64,000 nucleotides of DNA from Streptomyces sp. TS71-3 (lineage in GTDB: Bacteria; Actinomycetota; Actinomycetes; Streptomycetales; Streptomycetaceae). Both the position numbers and the translations under genes were made by a program. Below the pieces are notes generated by a model. It worked only from the letters and a program-made list of their open reading frames with translations, was not told where the DNA came from and searched no databases. The stretch covers positions 62,001-126,000 of the forward strand of contig NZ_BNEL01000003.1 in assembly GCF_018327685.1 (NCBI RefSeq). Direction: 5' to 3'. Numbering within the stretch: the first letter of the stretch is position 1; every line of letters starts with the position of its first letter. Shown in pieces: positions 51,090 through 60,196 of this stretch.

Positions 51090-53066
51090 GTGGCAGCAGG
51101 CGCCCATGCGGCGGGCGGAAAGGCCACCGGGGCCCGCCCCCGCCCCGCGGCGGCCTCGTCCGGGCCTCTGGATGCCGCCGAGAGCCCCGCGCGCGACGGG
51201 GCGGGACAGGTGGACACCCCCGAGGCGGTACGGCCGCTGGAACGCGGCCTGGCGGTGCTCAGGGAGCTGTCCGCGGCCCCCGGGCCCGTACGGGCGGGCG
51301 ACCTGGTGCGCGCCACCGGACTGGCCCGCTCGACCGTGGACCGCGTGGTGGCCACCCTGCTCCGCCTCGAACTGCTCCGGCAGCGCGGCCAGGACCTCTC
51401 CCCCACCCCGCGCGTGATGGCGCTCGGCAACGCCTACCTCGCCGCGAGCGGGCTCACCGCCGGGATGGCGGCACGGGCCGGCCGCCTCGCGGACGAGTTC
51501 GACGAATCCGTCTCCCTGGCGGTGCCCGACGGCGACGGGGTGCGCTTCGTCGCCCAGGCCATCCGGCGCCGCACCATGTCCGTGGCGTTCCGCGTCGGCG
51601 ACCTCCTGCCGGCCGAGCGGTGCGCGCCCGGTGCGCTGTTCGCCGCCGAGTGGACGGCCGCACAGTGGGCCGCCTGGCGCACCGGCCGGGCACTGGACCC
51701 GGAGGGCGCCGCCTTCCCCGTGGTGCGGCCCCGTGCCGTCCCCGAGGCGGAACTCGCGGCACGCGCGGCACAGGCTGCCACCGCCCGGTGGGCGCTGGAC
51801 GACCAGCTCATCGAGCCCGGCCTGATCGCCGTCTCCGTGCCCGTGCCGGACGCGCACGGGCGGGCCCGCTGCGCCCTGAGCGCCGTCAGCCACACCAGCA
51901 GGCACACCGCGACGAGCCTCGCGGAACTCGTCCTGCCGCGGCTGCGGGCGGAGGCCGAACGCCTCGCGGAGGCGTTCCTCGCCGCCGGGCCCCCCGCAAC
52001 CGCCACCGCCGGGCCCCCGGCCGGCTCCGAGGCATCCCTCACGGCCGGCCCCAGGGCCACCCCCGAAGCCTTCCCGGCGGCTGACCCGAAGGCCGACCCC
52101 AAGACCACCCCCGAGCCGCCCCCCGACGCAGCCCCCGAGCCGCCCCCCGAGACAGTCCCCGAGCCGCCCTCCGAGGCAGTCGCCGCGCCACCCTCCGAGC
52201 CACCCTCGGAGACGGCCGCCGCGCCCCCCGTACCCCCGTCCTCCCCCGCCGCCCTGGCGCGGGCCGCCAAGGCCGAGCTCGGCCCCGGGTTCCTCCAGTC
52301 GCTGGCCCGCGGTCTCGCGGTCCTTGAGGCGCTGGGCGCCGCCCGGGACCCCGGGCTCCCGCTGGCCGCGCTCGCCGCCGCGACCGGGCTGCCCAGGGCG
52401 ACCGCGCGCCGCTGCCTGCACACGCTGGTACGCGAGGGGTACGCGGTGTACGACGGCCGCCTGTACCGGCCGCTGCCGCGGATCCTGGAACTCGGCCACG
52501 CCCGGCTGTCCCGGCTGTCCTTCGCGGAGCTGGCCGAGCCCCACCTGCACGACCTCGCGGAGCGGGTGCACGAGTCCGCCTCGGTGGCCGTGCTCGACGG
52601 CCCGGACGTCGTCCATGTGGCGCGCGCTCCCGGCGCCCGCATCATGAGCCCGCGCATCGCACCGGGCGCCCGCTTCCCGGCCTACCCGACCGCCACCGGC
52701 CGCGTACTGCTCGCCGGGCTGCCGGAGGCCGACCGGGACCGGCTGCTGGCCGCCGCCCCGCCCGCCGCCCTCACCCGGCACACCGTCACCGCCCCTGAGC
52801 GGCTTGCCCGGTTCGTCGCACGCGCGGCCCTGGACGGGTACGCGAGCGTCGACGAGGAGCTGGAGGAGGGGCTGCGCGCCGTCGCCGTACCGGTCAGGGA
52901 CGCGGCGGGCCGGGTGGTGGCAGCAGTGGACGTCGCCCAGCACACCGGCGACACCCCCCTGGCGTCGGCCCGTGCCGCCCTGCTCCCGGCGCTCCGCGCA
53001 GCGGCCACGGCGATCGAGGCCGACCTGCACACGGCGTCCCGGTTCGGCCCGGTACCCGTTCCCTAG
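51090..53066 (+). CDS. Double IclR-family transcriptional regulator (PobR-like), tandem fusion
   Basis: 658 residues, about 2.5 times a normal IclR protein. First IclR unit ~48-300: ERGLAVLRELSAAPGPVRAG winged helix (ATGLARSTVDRVVATLLRL) plus effector domain. A ~95-residue Pro/Glu/Ala linker follows (~305-395; repeated PEPPPDAAPEPPPETVPEPP-like units). Second IclR unit ~400-650: LARGLAVLEALGAARDPG, TGLPRATARRCLHTLVREGY, then PGARFPAYPTATGRVLLAGL and GYASVDEELEEGLRAVAVPV. The second unit keeps effector-site motifs of PcaU/PobR-type regulators better than the first. Divergent from pobA, which it most likely controls. Confidence 0.88.
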   Translation: MAAGAHAAGGKATGARPRPAAASSGPLDAAESPARDGAGQVDTPEAVRPLERGLAVLRELSAAPGPVRAGDLVRATGLARSTVDRVVATLLRLELLRQRGQDLSPTPRVMALGNAYLAASGLTAGMAARAGRLADEFDESVSLAVPDGDGVRFVAQAIRRRTMSVAFRVGDLLPAERCAPGALFAAEWTAAQWAAWRTGRALDPEGAAFPVVRPRAVPEAELAARAAQAATARWALDDQLIEPGLIAVSVPVPDAHGRARCALSAVSHTSRHTATSLAELVLPRLRAEAERLAEAFLAAGPPATATAGPPAGSEASLTAGPRATPEAFPAADPKADPKTTPEPPPDAAPEPPPETVPEPPSEAVAAPPSEPPSETAAAPPVPPSSPAALARAAKAELGPGFLQSLARGLAVLEALGAARDPGLPLAALAAATGLPRATARRCLHTLVREGYAVYDGRLYRPLPRILELGHARLSRLSFAELAEPHLHDLAERVHESASVAVLDGPDVVHVARAPGARIMSPRIAPGARFPAYPTATGRVLLAGLPEADRDRLLAAAPPAALTRHTVTAPERLARFVARAALDGYASVDEELEEGLRAVAVPVRDAAGRVVAAVDVAQHTGDTPLASARAALLPALRAAATAIEADLHTASRFGPVPVP

Positions 53067-53415
53067 CGGCACCCGTTCCCCGGCAGCACCACCAGCAACA
53101 CCGCTGGTGGCACCCTCCCAGGGGGTTCGCACACGCGCCCCGGGCCACCTGAGAGACCGTGTGAGCAACCACTCATCGCCCGCCCCACCACCCACCGGTG
53201 CGGAAGAAGCCCAGCTCGGCCACCTCACGGACACCCGTGCAAAGGCGCCCCGCGCAACCGCACCAAGCGGCAACGCCCGCCCCACGCAGGCGAGATGCCC
53301 CCTCGCCGGGTCCGGAATACGACGGGAGGAAAAGGGGCTGGTGCTACCGGCGAGTGCGCCCTACCGTTGGAGGGGCTTCACGCTGCCTTCACTTGCCTAC
53401 CCGTAAGCTTCACAC
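53067..53415. other. Spacer after the IclR gene
   Basis: No gene supported. The last ~60 bases are less GC-rich and probably contain the promoter of the small gene at 53416. Confidence 0.45.
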
Positions 53416-53607
53416 ATGGCCACGACTTCTGATTCCCGTCCCGCGCGGTCCGCCGCCGCGGTGAACGAGGAGATCCGTGCGCTGTGGCTGCGCGCCGGCG
53501 GGCGCCTCTCCGTTGAACAGCGCCGTACCTACGAGCAGCTGGTCACGGAGTGGTCCGCGGCCGTGCGCGCCGCCGCCCTGGAGGCCGGCGACGAGAGCGT
53601 GGCCTGA
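53416..53607 (+). CDS. Small conserved helical protein
   Basis: 63 residues from ATG 53416: an Ala/Ser-rich start, then two helices (AVNEEIRALWLRAGG, VEQRRTYEQLVTEWSAAVRAAAL). Strong Streptomyces codon bias. Resembles small hypothetical proteins common in the genus; no function known. No clear ribosome site; TAAGCT about 12 bases before the ATG might be a -10 of a nearly leaderless message. Confidence 0.65.
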   Translation: MATTSDSRPARSAAAVNEEIRALWLRAGGRLSVEQRRTYEQLVTEWSAAVRAAALEAGDESVA

Positions 53608-54099
53608 CCGGGCCACGCCCGCCGCCCCGCACGCTCCTCAGCCGCCACCCGGCCCGCGCGGCACCACGCCGCGCCGGACCCCGATGCCCGAGCCGCGCCC
53701 CGGACCCGTCCGGGCGGCAGGGCCCTTGACCCGGACCACACCACACCAACCCACGACCACCCCTGAGCGCCGCCGGTCAAGCCGTTCCGCCCACCGGCGG
53801 CGCACCTCGTCGTCGCGCACCCGGGATGTCGCGCACCCGATCCCGAGCCGGTGCGCCGCGGCCCCGGCCCCGGCACCGCGCCCGGACCGAACAACCCCAC
53901 CCCGTACTCACCGGAATGCGCAACGATCCCGGCGAACCTGCCGGGATATACACCGGAATGCATTGACACGGGAGAGAGGGCCGGAGGGCCGGCTCGGGCG
54001 CCGAAGGCGGCGGGGCCGGATGATCCCATGGTGTTTCCGTGATTCCGAAAGAGGTACTACCGGTTCCGGTCATTCTCCTGGTCCCCCGCCATGAACGGG
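53608..54099. other. Spacer between small gene and bldA
   Basis: No gene supported. An 8-bp perfect hairpin, ATCCCGGC/GCCGGGAT (53926-53947), lies about 150 bases past the 3' end of the tRNA and might terminate it. Confidence 0.45.
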
Positions 54100-54185
54100 T
54101 GGTGCCCGGAACCGGACTTGAACCGGTACGCCCGCGAGGGGCAGCGAGGTTTAAGCTCGCCGTGTCTGCATTCCACCATCCGGGC
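54100..54185 (-). tRNA. bldA: tRNA-Leu (anticodon UAA), the bldA tRNA
   Basis: Minus strand, 86 bases including encoded CCA. Acceptor GCCCGGA pairs with TCCGGGC, discriminator A. Anticodon stem GCGAG/CTCGC with loop CTTAAAC gives anticodon UAA, which reads UUA. Long class II variable arm (TGCCCCTCGCGGGCG), then T-arm ending GGTTCAAGTCC. UUA is the rarest Streptomyces codon and this tRNA is the developmental regulator BldA, needed to translate TTA-containing regulatory genes for aerial growth and antibiotics. Candidate promoter at 54212-54240. Confidence 0.96.
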
Positions 54186-54657
54186 AGGCCGTGCGCTCCG
54201 TCGTGGGTCCGAGCCTATCGGCAGGCCTCCCCCGAACTACGGTGCGATGGAACGATGTTGTCTTATTTTATTGAGCCCTGAGGGTCCGTCAGACCACGTC
54301 GGATGGCGTTCTCACCCGCCAACGGCCTGCACGCCCCGCAGAGCCGTCCCGTACGGAATGACGGAATTTCACCGCACGCGCGGGGAGGTTCACGGTTCCC
54401 CGACAACGTTACCCGGCGTAACGGGATCATTTCACCGCCGGCACGGGCGTGCTTCCCCATTGATCCGGGGGTACGCCCGTCTCCCCCTGGACGGACTCCG
54501 TATGAGGGTCGGATCTCATCCCCAGGTATGAGGGCGGAGCCACGCGCTCCGACTGGAGACGGCCCCCGGAACCGGAACAGCGGCTGACTACACGGGCGCC
54601 CGCGGTCGGGACGATGGAGCAGTCCCCAGAGAACCGTTCTGACAGGAGCACACTCCC
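54186..54657. other. Spacer with bldA promoter and ABC exporter leader
   Basis: The left part holds the tRNA promoter. An AT-rich tract (TTGTCTTATTTTATTGAG, about 54254-54271) stands out strongly against the background. The right part probably contains the promoter of the ABC exporter; no gene supported. Confidence 0.5.
54212..54240 (-). promoter_or_regulatory. Candidate bldA promoter
   Basis: On the minus strand GTAGTT, 17 bases, TAGGCT. The -10 is good and the -35 weak; the start would fall about 20 bases before the mature tRNA. Confidence 0.45.
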
Positions 54658-55512
54658 GTGACCACCACTCCCATCGCCGAGCGCACCACCCAGGTGGCCG
54701 CGCGCGCCACGGAACTGACCAAGGTCTACGGCCAGGGGGAGACCCAGGTGGTCGCCCTGGACCGGGTCTCCGTCGACTTCCGGGCCGCCGAGTTCACCGC
54801 GATCATGGGCCCGTCCGGATCGGGCAAGTCCACGCTCATGCACTGCGTCGCCGGCCTGGACGACTTCTCGTCCGGCTCGGTGCGCATCGGCGACACCGAA
54901 CTCGGCGCGCTGAAGGACAAGCAGCTGACACGGCTGCGCCGGGACAAGATCGGGTTCATCTTCCAGGCGTTCAACCTCCTGCCGACCCTCACGGCGCGGG
55001 AGAACATCACGCTCCCCATGGACATCGCGGGGCGCAAGCCCGACCAGGGGTGGCTGGAGAACGTGATCACCATGCTGGGCCTCGGCGACCGGCTGAAGCA
55101 CCGCCCCTCCGAGCTCTCCGGCGGCCAGCAGCAGCGCGTCGCGGTGGCCCGCGCGCTGGCCTCCCGGCCGGAGATCATCTTCGGTGACGAGCCGACCGGC
55201 AACCTGGACTCCCGCGCGGGCGCCGAGGTGCTGGGCTTCCTGCGGAACTCCGTGCGCGAGCTCGGCCAGACCGTCGTCATGGTCACCCACGACCCGGTCG
55301 CCGCCGCCTACTCGGACCGGGTGATCTTCCTGGAGGACGGCCGCATCGTCGACGAGCTCCACGGGCCGACCGCGGACAACGTGCTCGACCGCATGCGGAC
55401 GCTGCCCGGCAGCGGCGGCGCGCCCCAGGGCCGCTCCCAGAGCATGCCCCAGGCCCCCCAGCGCTCCCAGGCCCCGCAGCACTCGCAGCGCCCCCGCCAC
55501 CGCTCCGCCTGA
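54658..55512 (+). CDS. MacB/LolD-like ABC transporter ATP-binding protein
   Basis: 284 residues from GTG 54658 (AGGAG nine bases before). Walker A GPSGSGKST (about 60), Q-loop FIFQAFNLLPTLTARENI (the typical LolD/MacB sequence), signature LSGGQQQRVAVARAL, Walker B IIFGDEPTGNLDS and switch VTHDP. The last ~40 residues are a Gln/Ser/Pro/His-rich tail outside the family. Twenty-one bases before the FtsX-type permease gene, with which it forms an exporter or envelope-stress complex. Confidence 0.94.
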   Translation: MTTTPIAERTTQVAARATELTKVYGQGETQVVALDRVSVDFRAAEFTAIMGPSGSGKSTLMHCVAGLDDFSSGSVRIGDTELGALKDKQLTRLRRDKIGFIFQAFNLLPTLTARENITLPMDIAGRKPDQGWLENVITMLGLGDRLKHRPSELSGGQQQRVAVARALASRPEIIFGDEPTGNLDSRAGAEVLGFLRNSVRELGQTVVMVTHDPVAAAYSDRVIFLEDGRIVDELHGPTADNVLDRMRTLPGSGGAPQGRSQSMPQAPQRSQAPQHSQRPRHRSA

Positions 55513-55533
55513 CTCTCCCCCACAGGATCCGAC

Positions 55534-58062
55534 ATGTTCCGTACAGCGTTGCGCAATGTCCTCGCGCACAAGACCAGGCTGCTGATGACCGTGCTCGCCG
55601 TCATGCTCGGCGTGGCGTTCGCGGCCGGCACCATGGTCTTCACCAACACCATCTCCGACGCCTACCAGAAGAGCTCCTCCAAGGGCTTCGACCGGGTGGA
55701 CGTCGCCGTGACACCGGGCGGCGTCAGCTCCTCCGACGCCCCGGGCAAGGACCCGAAGCTGACGGAGAAGCTGCGGTCGAGCGCCGAGAAGGCGCCCGGC
55801 GCGGCCTCCGCCACCGGCGTCGTCCAGGGCTTCACGGCGGTCGCCGACAAGCACGGCAAGCTGATCGGCGGCGGCTTCAGCTCCAAGGGCGGCAACTACT
55901 GGGGCGACAAGGACCCGCGCTACCCGCTGCGCGACGGGCACGCCCCCAAGGGCGCCGGCGAGGTCGCCATCGACGCCCGGACGGCCGACCGCGCCGGCTA
56001 CCACGTCGGCGACCACGTCAGGATGTCCGTCGACGGCCCCGTGATGACCCCCACCATCTCCGGCATCTTCAGCACCGACGACGGCAACGTGGCCGCAGGC
56101 GGCAACCTCACCCTCTTCGACACGGCCACCGCACAGAAGCTCTTCCACGAGGAGGGCCGGTACGACGAGATCGACGTGAAGGCCGCCGCGGGCACCAGCC
56201 AGGTGCAGTTGCAGGACGCCCTCGACCAGGCGCTGCCCAAGGACGCGGTGCACACCAAGACCGGCCAGGAGCTCGCCGACCGCCAGGCGGAGAGCATCGC
56301 CTCGTCCATGAGCAGCATGAAGACGGGCCTGCTCGCCTTCGCCGGGATCGCTCTCTTCGTCGGCATCTTCATCATCGCCAACACGTTCTCGATGCTGGTC
56401 GCCCAGCGCACCAAGGAACTGGCGCTGCTGCGCGCCGTCGGCGCCTCGCGCCGGCAGGTCACCCGGTCGGTGCTGCTGGAGGCGCTGGTGGTGGGCGTGG
56501 TCGCGGCCATCACGGGCCTGCTCGCCGGCATCGGCATCGGGGCCGGAATGAAGTCCCTGGTGTCGTCCCTGGACAGCGCCACCGTGCCCGACGGCCCCCT
56601 CGTGGTCTCGCCGGGCACCATCGCGACCGCGCTCGCGGTCGGCATCGTCGTCACCGTCCTGTCGGCCTGGCTGCCGGGCCGCAGGGCCGCGAAGATCCCC
56701 CCGGTGGCCGCGATGAGCAGCGTGCACGCCACGCCGACCACCCGCTCGCTGGTGCTGCGCAACACGCTCGGCTCGCTGATCGCCGCCGCGGGCGCCGTCC
56801 TCGTGGTGGCCGGCACGCAGATGCACGGCGACGACGGCCAGCCGTGGGTGGGCGCGGGCGCGGCGGTGCTGGTGATCGGCATCTTCGTGCTGACGCCGCT
56901 GCTGTCCCGGCCGCTGATCGCCGCCGCGGCGCCACTGCTGAACGTCTTCGGGGTGTCCGGCAAGCTCGCCCGCCAGAACTCGGTGCGCAACCCGCGGCGC
57001 ACCGCGGCGACCGCCTCCGCGCTGATGATCGGCCTCTGCCTGATCACCGGGATGACCGTGATCGCGGGCAGCGCCCAGCAGGCCATCGACAAGATGGCGG
57101 TCTCCTCGCTGAAGGCGGACTACGTCGTCTCGATGGCCAACTTCAACTCCCTGGCGCCCGACGTGGCCGAGAGGATCGCCCACACCGACGGGGTCACGGC
57201 GAGCAGCCCGATGAGCAACGCGCCGGCCCTGGTCGACGGCGAGCGCCACTACCTGACCGGCGTGAACGGCCACGACATCGGCCGGCTCACCGATCTGGAC
57301 GTGACCGACGGCTCGTTCGAAGTGAGCGGGCGGAACATCGTCGTCGACGACCAGACCGCCTCCGAGCAGCACTGGAAGGCCGGGCAGAACGTCCGGGCCA
57401 CCTTCGAGGACGGCAAGGCCGTGCCGCTGACCGTGGCGGGCGTCTACCACGGCAACGACATGATCCAGGGCATCCTGATGGACAACGCCACGATGCGGCC
57501 GCACCAGAGCGACCCCACCGACATGCAGGTCCTGGTGAAGGCGGCGCACGGCCCGCAGGCCGCCACGAAGGACGCCATCCAGCACGCCCTCGGGGACAAT
57601 CCGGGGATCCTCGTGCAGGACAAGCAGAGCGTCTCCGGGCAGATCGCCAAGGCGTTCACGCTGATGCTGAACATGCTCTACGGCCTGCTCGCGATGGCCG
57701 TGATCATCGCCGTGCTCGGTGTGATCAACACGCTGGCCATGTCCGTCTTCGAACGGTCCCAGGAGATCGGCATGCTGCGCGCCATCGGCCTCGACCGGCC
57801 CGCGGTGAAGCGGATGGTGCGCCTGGAGTCGGTGGTCATCTCGCTCTTCGGCGGGGTGCTCGGCGTCGCCCTGGGCGTGTTCTTCGGCTGGGCGGCCGGG
57901 AAGCTGATCGCCTCCCACATCGACACCTACGCGCTGGTGCTGCCGTGGGGCCGGATGGCGATCTTCCTGGTGCTGGCGGGGGCCGTGGGCGTGCTCGCCG
58001 CGATGTGGCCGGCGCGCAGGGCGGCGCGGCTGAACATGCTGAACGCGATCCACGCGGAGTAG
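55534..58062 (+). CDS. ABC transporter permease, double FtsX-domain (MacB-like)
   Basis: 842 residues. Helix 1 at about 17-37 (LLMTVLAVMLGVAFAAGTMVF), a large extracytoplasmic domain (~40-255), then FtsX unit 1 (~262-400; FVGIFIIANTFSMLVAQRTKELALLRAVGAS). A middle helix pair and a second extracytoplasmic domain (~500-700) follow, then FtsX unit 2 (~710-840; MAVIIAVLGVINTLAMSVFERSQEIGMLRAIG). Ten helices overall. This layout is standard for actinobacterial antimicrobial-peptide or lipoprotein-type exporters. Pairs with the ATPase just upstream; a 17-bp hairpin at 58176 ends the operon. Confidence 0.93.
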   Translation: MFRTALRNVLAHKTRLLMTVLAVMLGVAFAAGTMVFTNTISDAYQKSSSKGFDRVDVAVTPGGVSSSDAPGKDPKLTEKLRSSAEKAPGAASATGVVQGFTAVADKHGKLIGGGFSSKGGNYWGDKDPRYPLRDGHAPKGAGEVAIDARTADRAGYHVGDHVRMSVDGPVMTPTISGIFSTDDGNVAAGGNLTLFDTATAQKLFHEEGRYDEIDVKAAAGTSQVQLQDALDQALPKDAVHTKTGQELADRQAESIASSMSSMKTGLLAFAGIALFVGIFIIANTFSMLVAQRTKELALLRAVGASRRQVTRSVLLEALVVGVVAAITGLLAGIGIGAGMKSLVSSLDSATVPDGPLVVSPGTIATALAVGIVVTVLSAWLPGRRAAKIPPVAAMSSVHATPTTRSLVLRNTLGSLIAAAGAVLVVAGTQMHGDDGQPWVGAGAAVLVIGIFVLTPLLSRPLIAAAAPLLNVFGVSGKLARQNSVRNPRRTAATASALMIGLCLITGMTVIAGSAQQAIDKMAVSSLKADYVVSMANFNSLAPDVAERIAHTDGVTASSPMSNAPALVDGERHYLTGVNGHDIGRLTDLDVTDGSFEVSGRNIVVDDQTASEQHWKAGQNVRATFEDGKAVPLTVAGVYHGNDMIQGILMDNATMRPHQSDPTDMQVLVKAAHGPQAATKDAIQHALGDNPGILVQDKQSVSGQIAKAFTLMLNMLYGLLAMAVIIAVLGVINTLAMSVFERSQEIGMLRAIGLDRPAVKRMVRLESVVISLFGGVLGVALGVFFGWAAGKLIASHIDTYALVLPWGRMAIFLVLAGAVGVLAAMWPARRAARLNMLNAIHAE

Positions 58063-58175
58063 GCCGCGGCGGGGGCGGGGCTTCGGCCCGCCGCCCCCTG
58101 CCGCTCCGGGTCCGGCGGCCCGGACCCTCCCCCATGGGGCCCGGTCCGCCGGGTGGGCCGGTACCGCCCGCACAA

Positions 58176-58217
58176 CGCCCCTGGGGAGCCCGGTCGGTGA
58201 CGGGCTCCCCAGGGGCG
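58176..58217 (+). terminator. Strong terminator of the ABC exporter operon
   Basis: CGCCCCTGGGGAGCCCG pairs perfectly over 17 bases with CGGGCTCCCCAGGGGCG across an 8-base loop, then GTTTCGT. It also faces the converging methyltransferase gene. Confidence 0.85.
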
Positions 58218-58354
58218 GTTTCGTCGCGTGCGCAGGGACGCGCACGGACTCGTGCGCCGCGTGCGCCGCCGCCGTCCGCCGGGGCGGGCCCGCGGACGCC
58301 GGGGCTCTCGCGGACCCGCCGGCGCCGGTCGGTCCCGGACCCGGCCGGCGCCGG

Positions 58355-59743
58355 TCAGACGTTCCAGGTACGCGACCGCAGCGGCATCCCAGAAGCGCCC
58401 CCGGCGGGCGTCTTCACGGCGAGGAGCTGGTTGACGCCGATGCGGTTGCGCTCGAAGGACAGCGCGGAGGCCGCCATGTAGAGCCGCCAGACGCGGGCGC
58501 GGCCCGGGCTGGTGAGCCGCACGCCGCGCTGCCAGTCCGCCTCCAGGTTGGCCACCCACTGGCGCAGCGTGAGCGCGTAGTGCTCGCGGATGGACTCCAT
58601 GTCCCGCACCTCGAACCCGGTGCGCTCCAGCTGCGTCACGGTGGTGCCCACCGGTGCCAGCTCGCCGTCCGGGAAGACGTACGCGTCGATGAACCTGTCC
58701 ACCTGGTACTCGGACTCGTCCACCTGCGGGCGGCGCGCGATCTGGTGGTTCAGCAGCCGCCCGCCCGGCTTCAGCAGCGCGTACAGGTCCTGCGCGTACT
58801 CCAGGTAGCGCGCCGAGCCGACGTGCTCCGCCATGCCGATGGAGGAGATCGCGTCATAGGGCCCGTCGGCGACGTCGCGGTAGTCCTGGACCCGGATCTC
58901 CACCTGGTCCGTCAGCCCCTCGTCGGCGACCCGCTTGCGCGCGTACGCGGCCTGCTCGGCGGAGAGCGTGACGCCGACGACCCGCGCCCCGTGCTCGCGC
59001 GCCGCGTGCAGCGCCATGGACCCCCAGCCGCAGCCCACGTCCAGCAGGCGCTGGCCGGGCTTGAGCTCCAGCTTGCGCGCGATGAGTTCCAGCTTGTCGC
59101 GCTGGGCCTCCTCCAGGGTGGCGTCCGGGCTCTCCCAGTACGCGCACGAGTAGACCATCGACGGGCCGAGCACCAGCTCGTAGAAGTCGTTGCCGACGTC
59201 GTAGTGGTGGCTGATGGCCTCCTTGTCGCTGCTCTTGGTGTGCAGGTGGCCGCGGCGGTTCCTGCGCATCTCCTCGGGGGGCGGCGGCGGGGGCGGCAGC
59301 GGGCCGGCGAGCGCCGCGAACTCCTGGAGCGCGGAGCGCACACCGGGGTCGCGCAGCGCGTCCAGCGCGGCCTTGAGGCCCTTCACGCTCCCGGTGCCCG
59401 CGGCGCTCAGCGAGGCGGCGCCGCTCGTGCTCCCCGCGGACCGGGGTGCGTCCGGGGAACCCGCGACCTCCACGCCGCGCTCCCAGATCAGTCCGGCCAT
59501 CTGGTCCAGGGCCTGGTAGAGGTCGCCCTCGACGTCGAGGTCGCCGGCCACCCACGCGCGCGCGAGGCCCAGCTCGCCCGGCTTCCACAGCAGGCGGCGC
59601 AGGGCGCGGCGGCTGCGTACGACCAGTACGGGCGTGTCCGGGGGACCCGCCTCGGAACCGTCCCAGGCTCGCACTCGCAATGGGAGCGGGGCTCCCATCA
59701 ACTGCTCGGCAAGCGTCATCAGCCGCTGCGCGGCATTCGGCAT
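58355..59743 (-). CDS. Cyclopropane-fatty-acyl-phospholipid synthase-like methyltransferase
   Basis: 462 residues from ATG 59743, behind GGAGG; ATG 59785 is an alternative. N-terminal ~160 residues form the lipid-facing extension of the CFA family (ALRRLLWKPGELGLARAWVAGDLDVEGDL). A Pro-rich linker (PLPPPPPPPEE) separates it from the methyltransferase: ISHHYDVGNDFYELVLG (about 195), SAM-binding LLDVGCGWGSMALHAA (about 250), SSIGMAEHVG (bicarbonate/catalytic Glu region), and FIDAYVFPDGEL. Methylates or cyclopropanates unsaturated membrane lipids using SAM. Confidence 0.92.
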   Translation of the reverse strand: MPNAAQRLMTLAEQLMGAPLPLRVRAWDGSEAGPPDTPVLVVRSRRALRRLLWKPGELGLARAWVAGDLDVEGDLYQALDQMAGLIWERGVEVAGSPDAPRSAGSTSGAASLSAAGTGSVKGLKAALDALRDPGVRSALQEFAALAGPLPPPPPPPEEMRRNRRGHLHTKSSDKEAISHHYDVGNDFYELVLGPSMVYSCAYWESPDATLEEAQRDKLELIARKLELKPGQRLLDVGCGWGSMALHAAREHGARVVGVTLSAEQAAYARKRVADEGLTDQVEIRVQDYRDVADGPYDAISSIGMAEHVGSARYLEYAQDLYALLKPGGRLLNHQIARRPQVDESEYQVDRFIDAYVFPDGELAPVGTTVTQLERTGFEVRDMESIREHYALTLRQWVANLEADWQRGVRLTSPGRARVWRLYMAASALSFERNRIGVNQLLAVKTPAGGASGMPLRSRTWNV

Positions 59744-59931
59744 GGCACACACCTCCGTGACGTCGATCCCGGAACCGTTCGACATAACGAAAACACGTGC
59801 GGCCCCCCTCCGCAGTCCCGTCCTGCGTCACGGAACGGCAAAGGTGAGTGTATGTGCCATGCATCAGCCCCATGCCGGGGTGGCCGACCACGGCGCGCGT
59901 TCTCGGCCGGCGGCCACGCACGCGCCCCGGA

Positions 59932-60045
59932 AGGGGCGCGGGGACCCACCAGAAGGTGGTCCGGGCACGACAGAACCAGCCCCTTCGGACGGTGACGATC
60001 CGACGGTCTCGTCGTGGCCGGTCGCGCAGTTCCCCCCGCCCCTTG
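59932..60045. repeat. BIME-like intergenic element, second copy
   Basis: Shares an ~80-base middle and degenerate ends with 21288-21416. The forward box is truncated after GGGGCGCGGGGA. Confidence 0.7.
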
Positions 60046-60121
60046 ACGGAACCGGGGTGCTCCCCACGTACGGCCCACCCCTACAGGTGGACGGGGTACC
60101 CCCGGTGGGAGCCGCCCCACG

Positions 60122-60163
60122 CCGAAGGGGCGCCCGCACCACGGATGGCGGACGCCCCTTCGG
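60122..60163 (-). terminator. Terminator of ndh
   Basis: CCGAAGGGGCG (60122-60132) pairs with CGCCCCTTCGG (60153-60163), 34 bases past the ndh stop. Confidence 0.75.
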
Positions 60164-60196
60164 GGATGCTGCAGGGGCCGGGAAGGGCCCCGGTGA

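Larger units (their letters stand above)
59744..60196. other. Spacer with a BIME-like element
   Basis: No gene. 59932-60045 is a relative of the element at 21288-21416: partial forward box at 59934, complementary box at about 60024-60044, and matching middle (GACGGTGACGATCCGACGGT). A terminator lies at 60122-60163. Confidence 0.65.

Noticed and set aside
49344..53285. 1313-codon minus-strand frame across pobA and the IclR gene
   Set aside because: Runs through two real genes in other frames and strands; no motif. GC-driven artefact.
54427..58245. 1272-codon open frame antisense to the ABC exporter genes
   Set aside because: Shadow frame caused by high GC. The plus strand encodes intact Walker and FtsX motifs; the antisense product is His/Arg/Gly-rich without domains.
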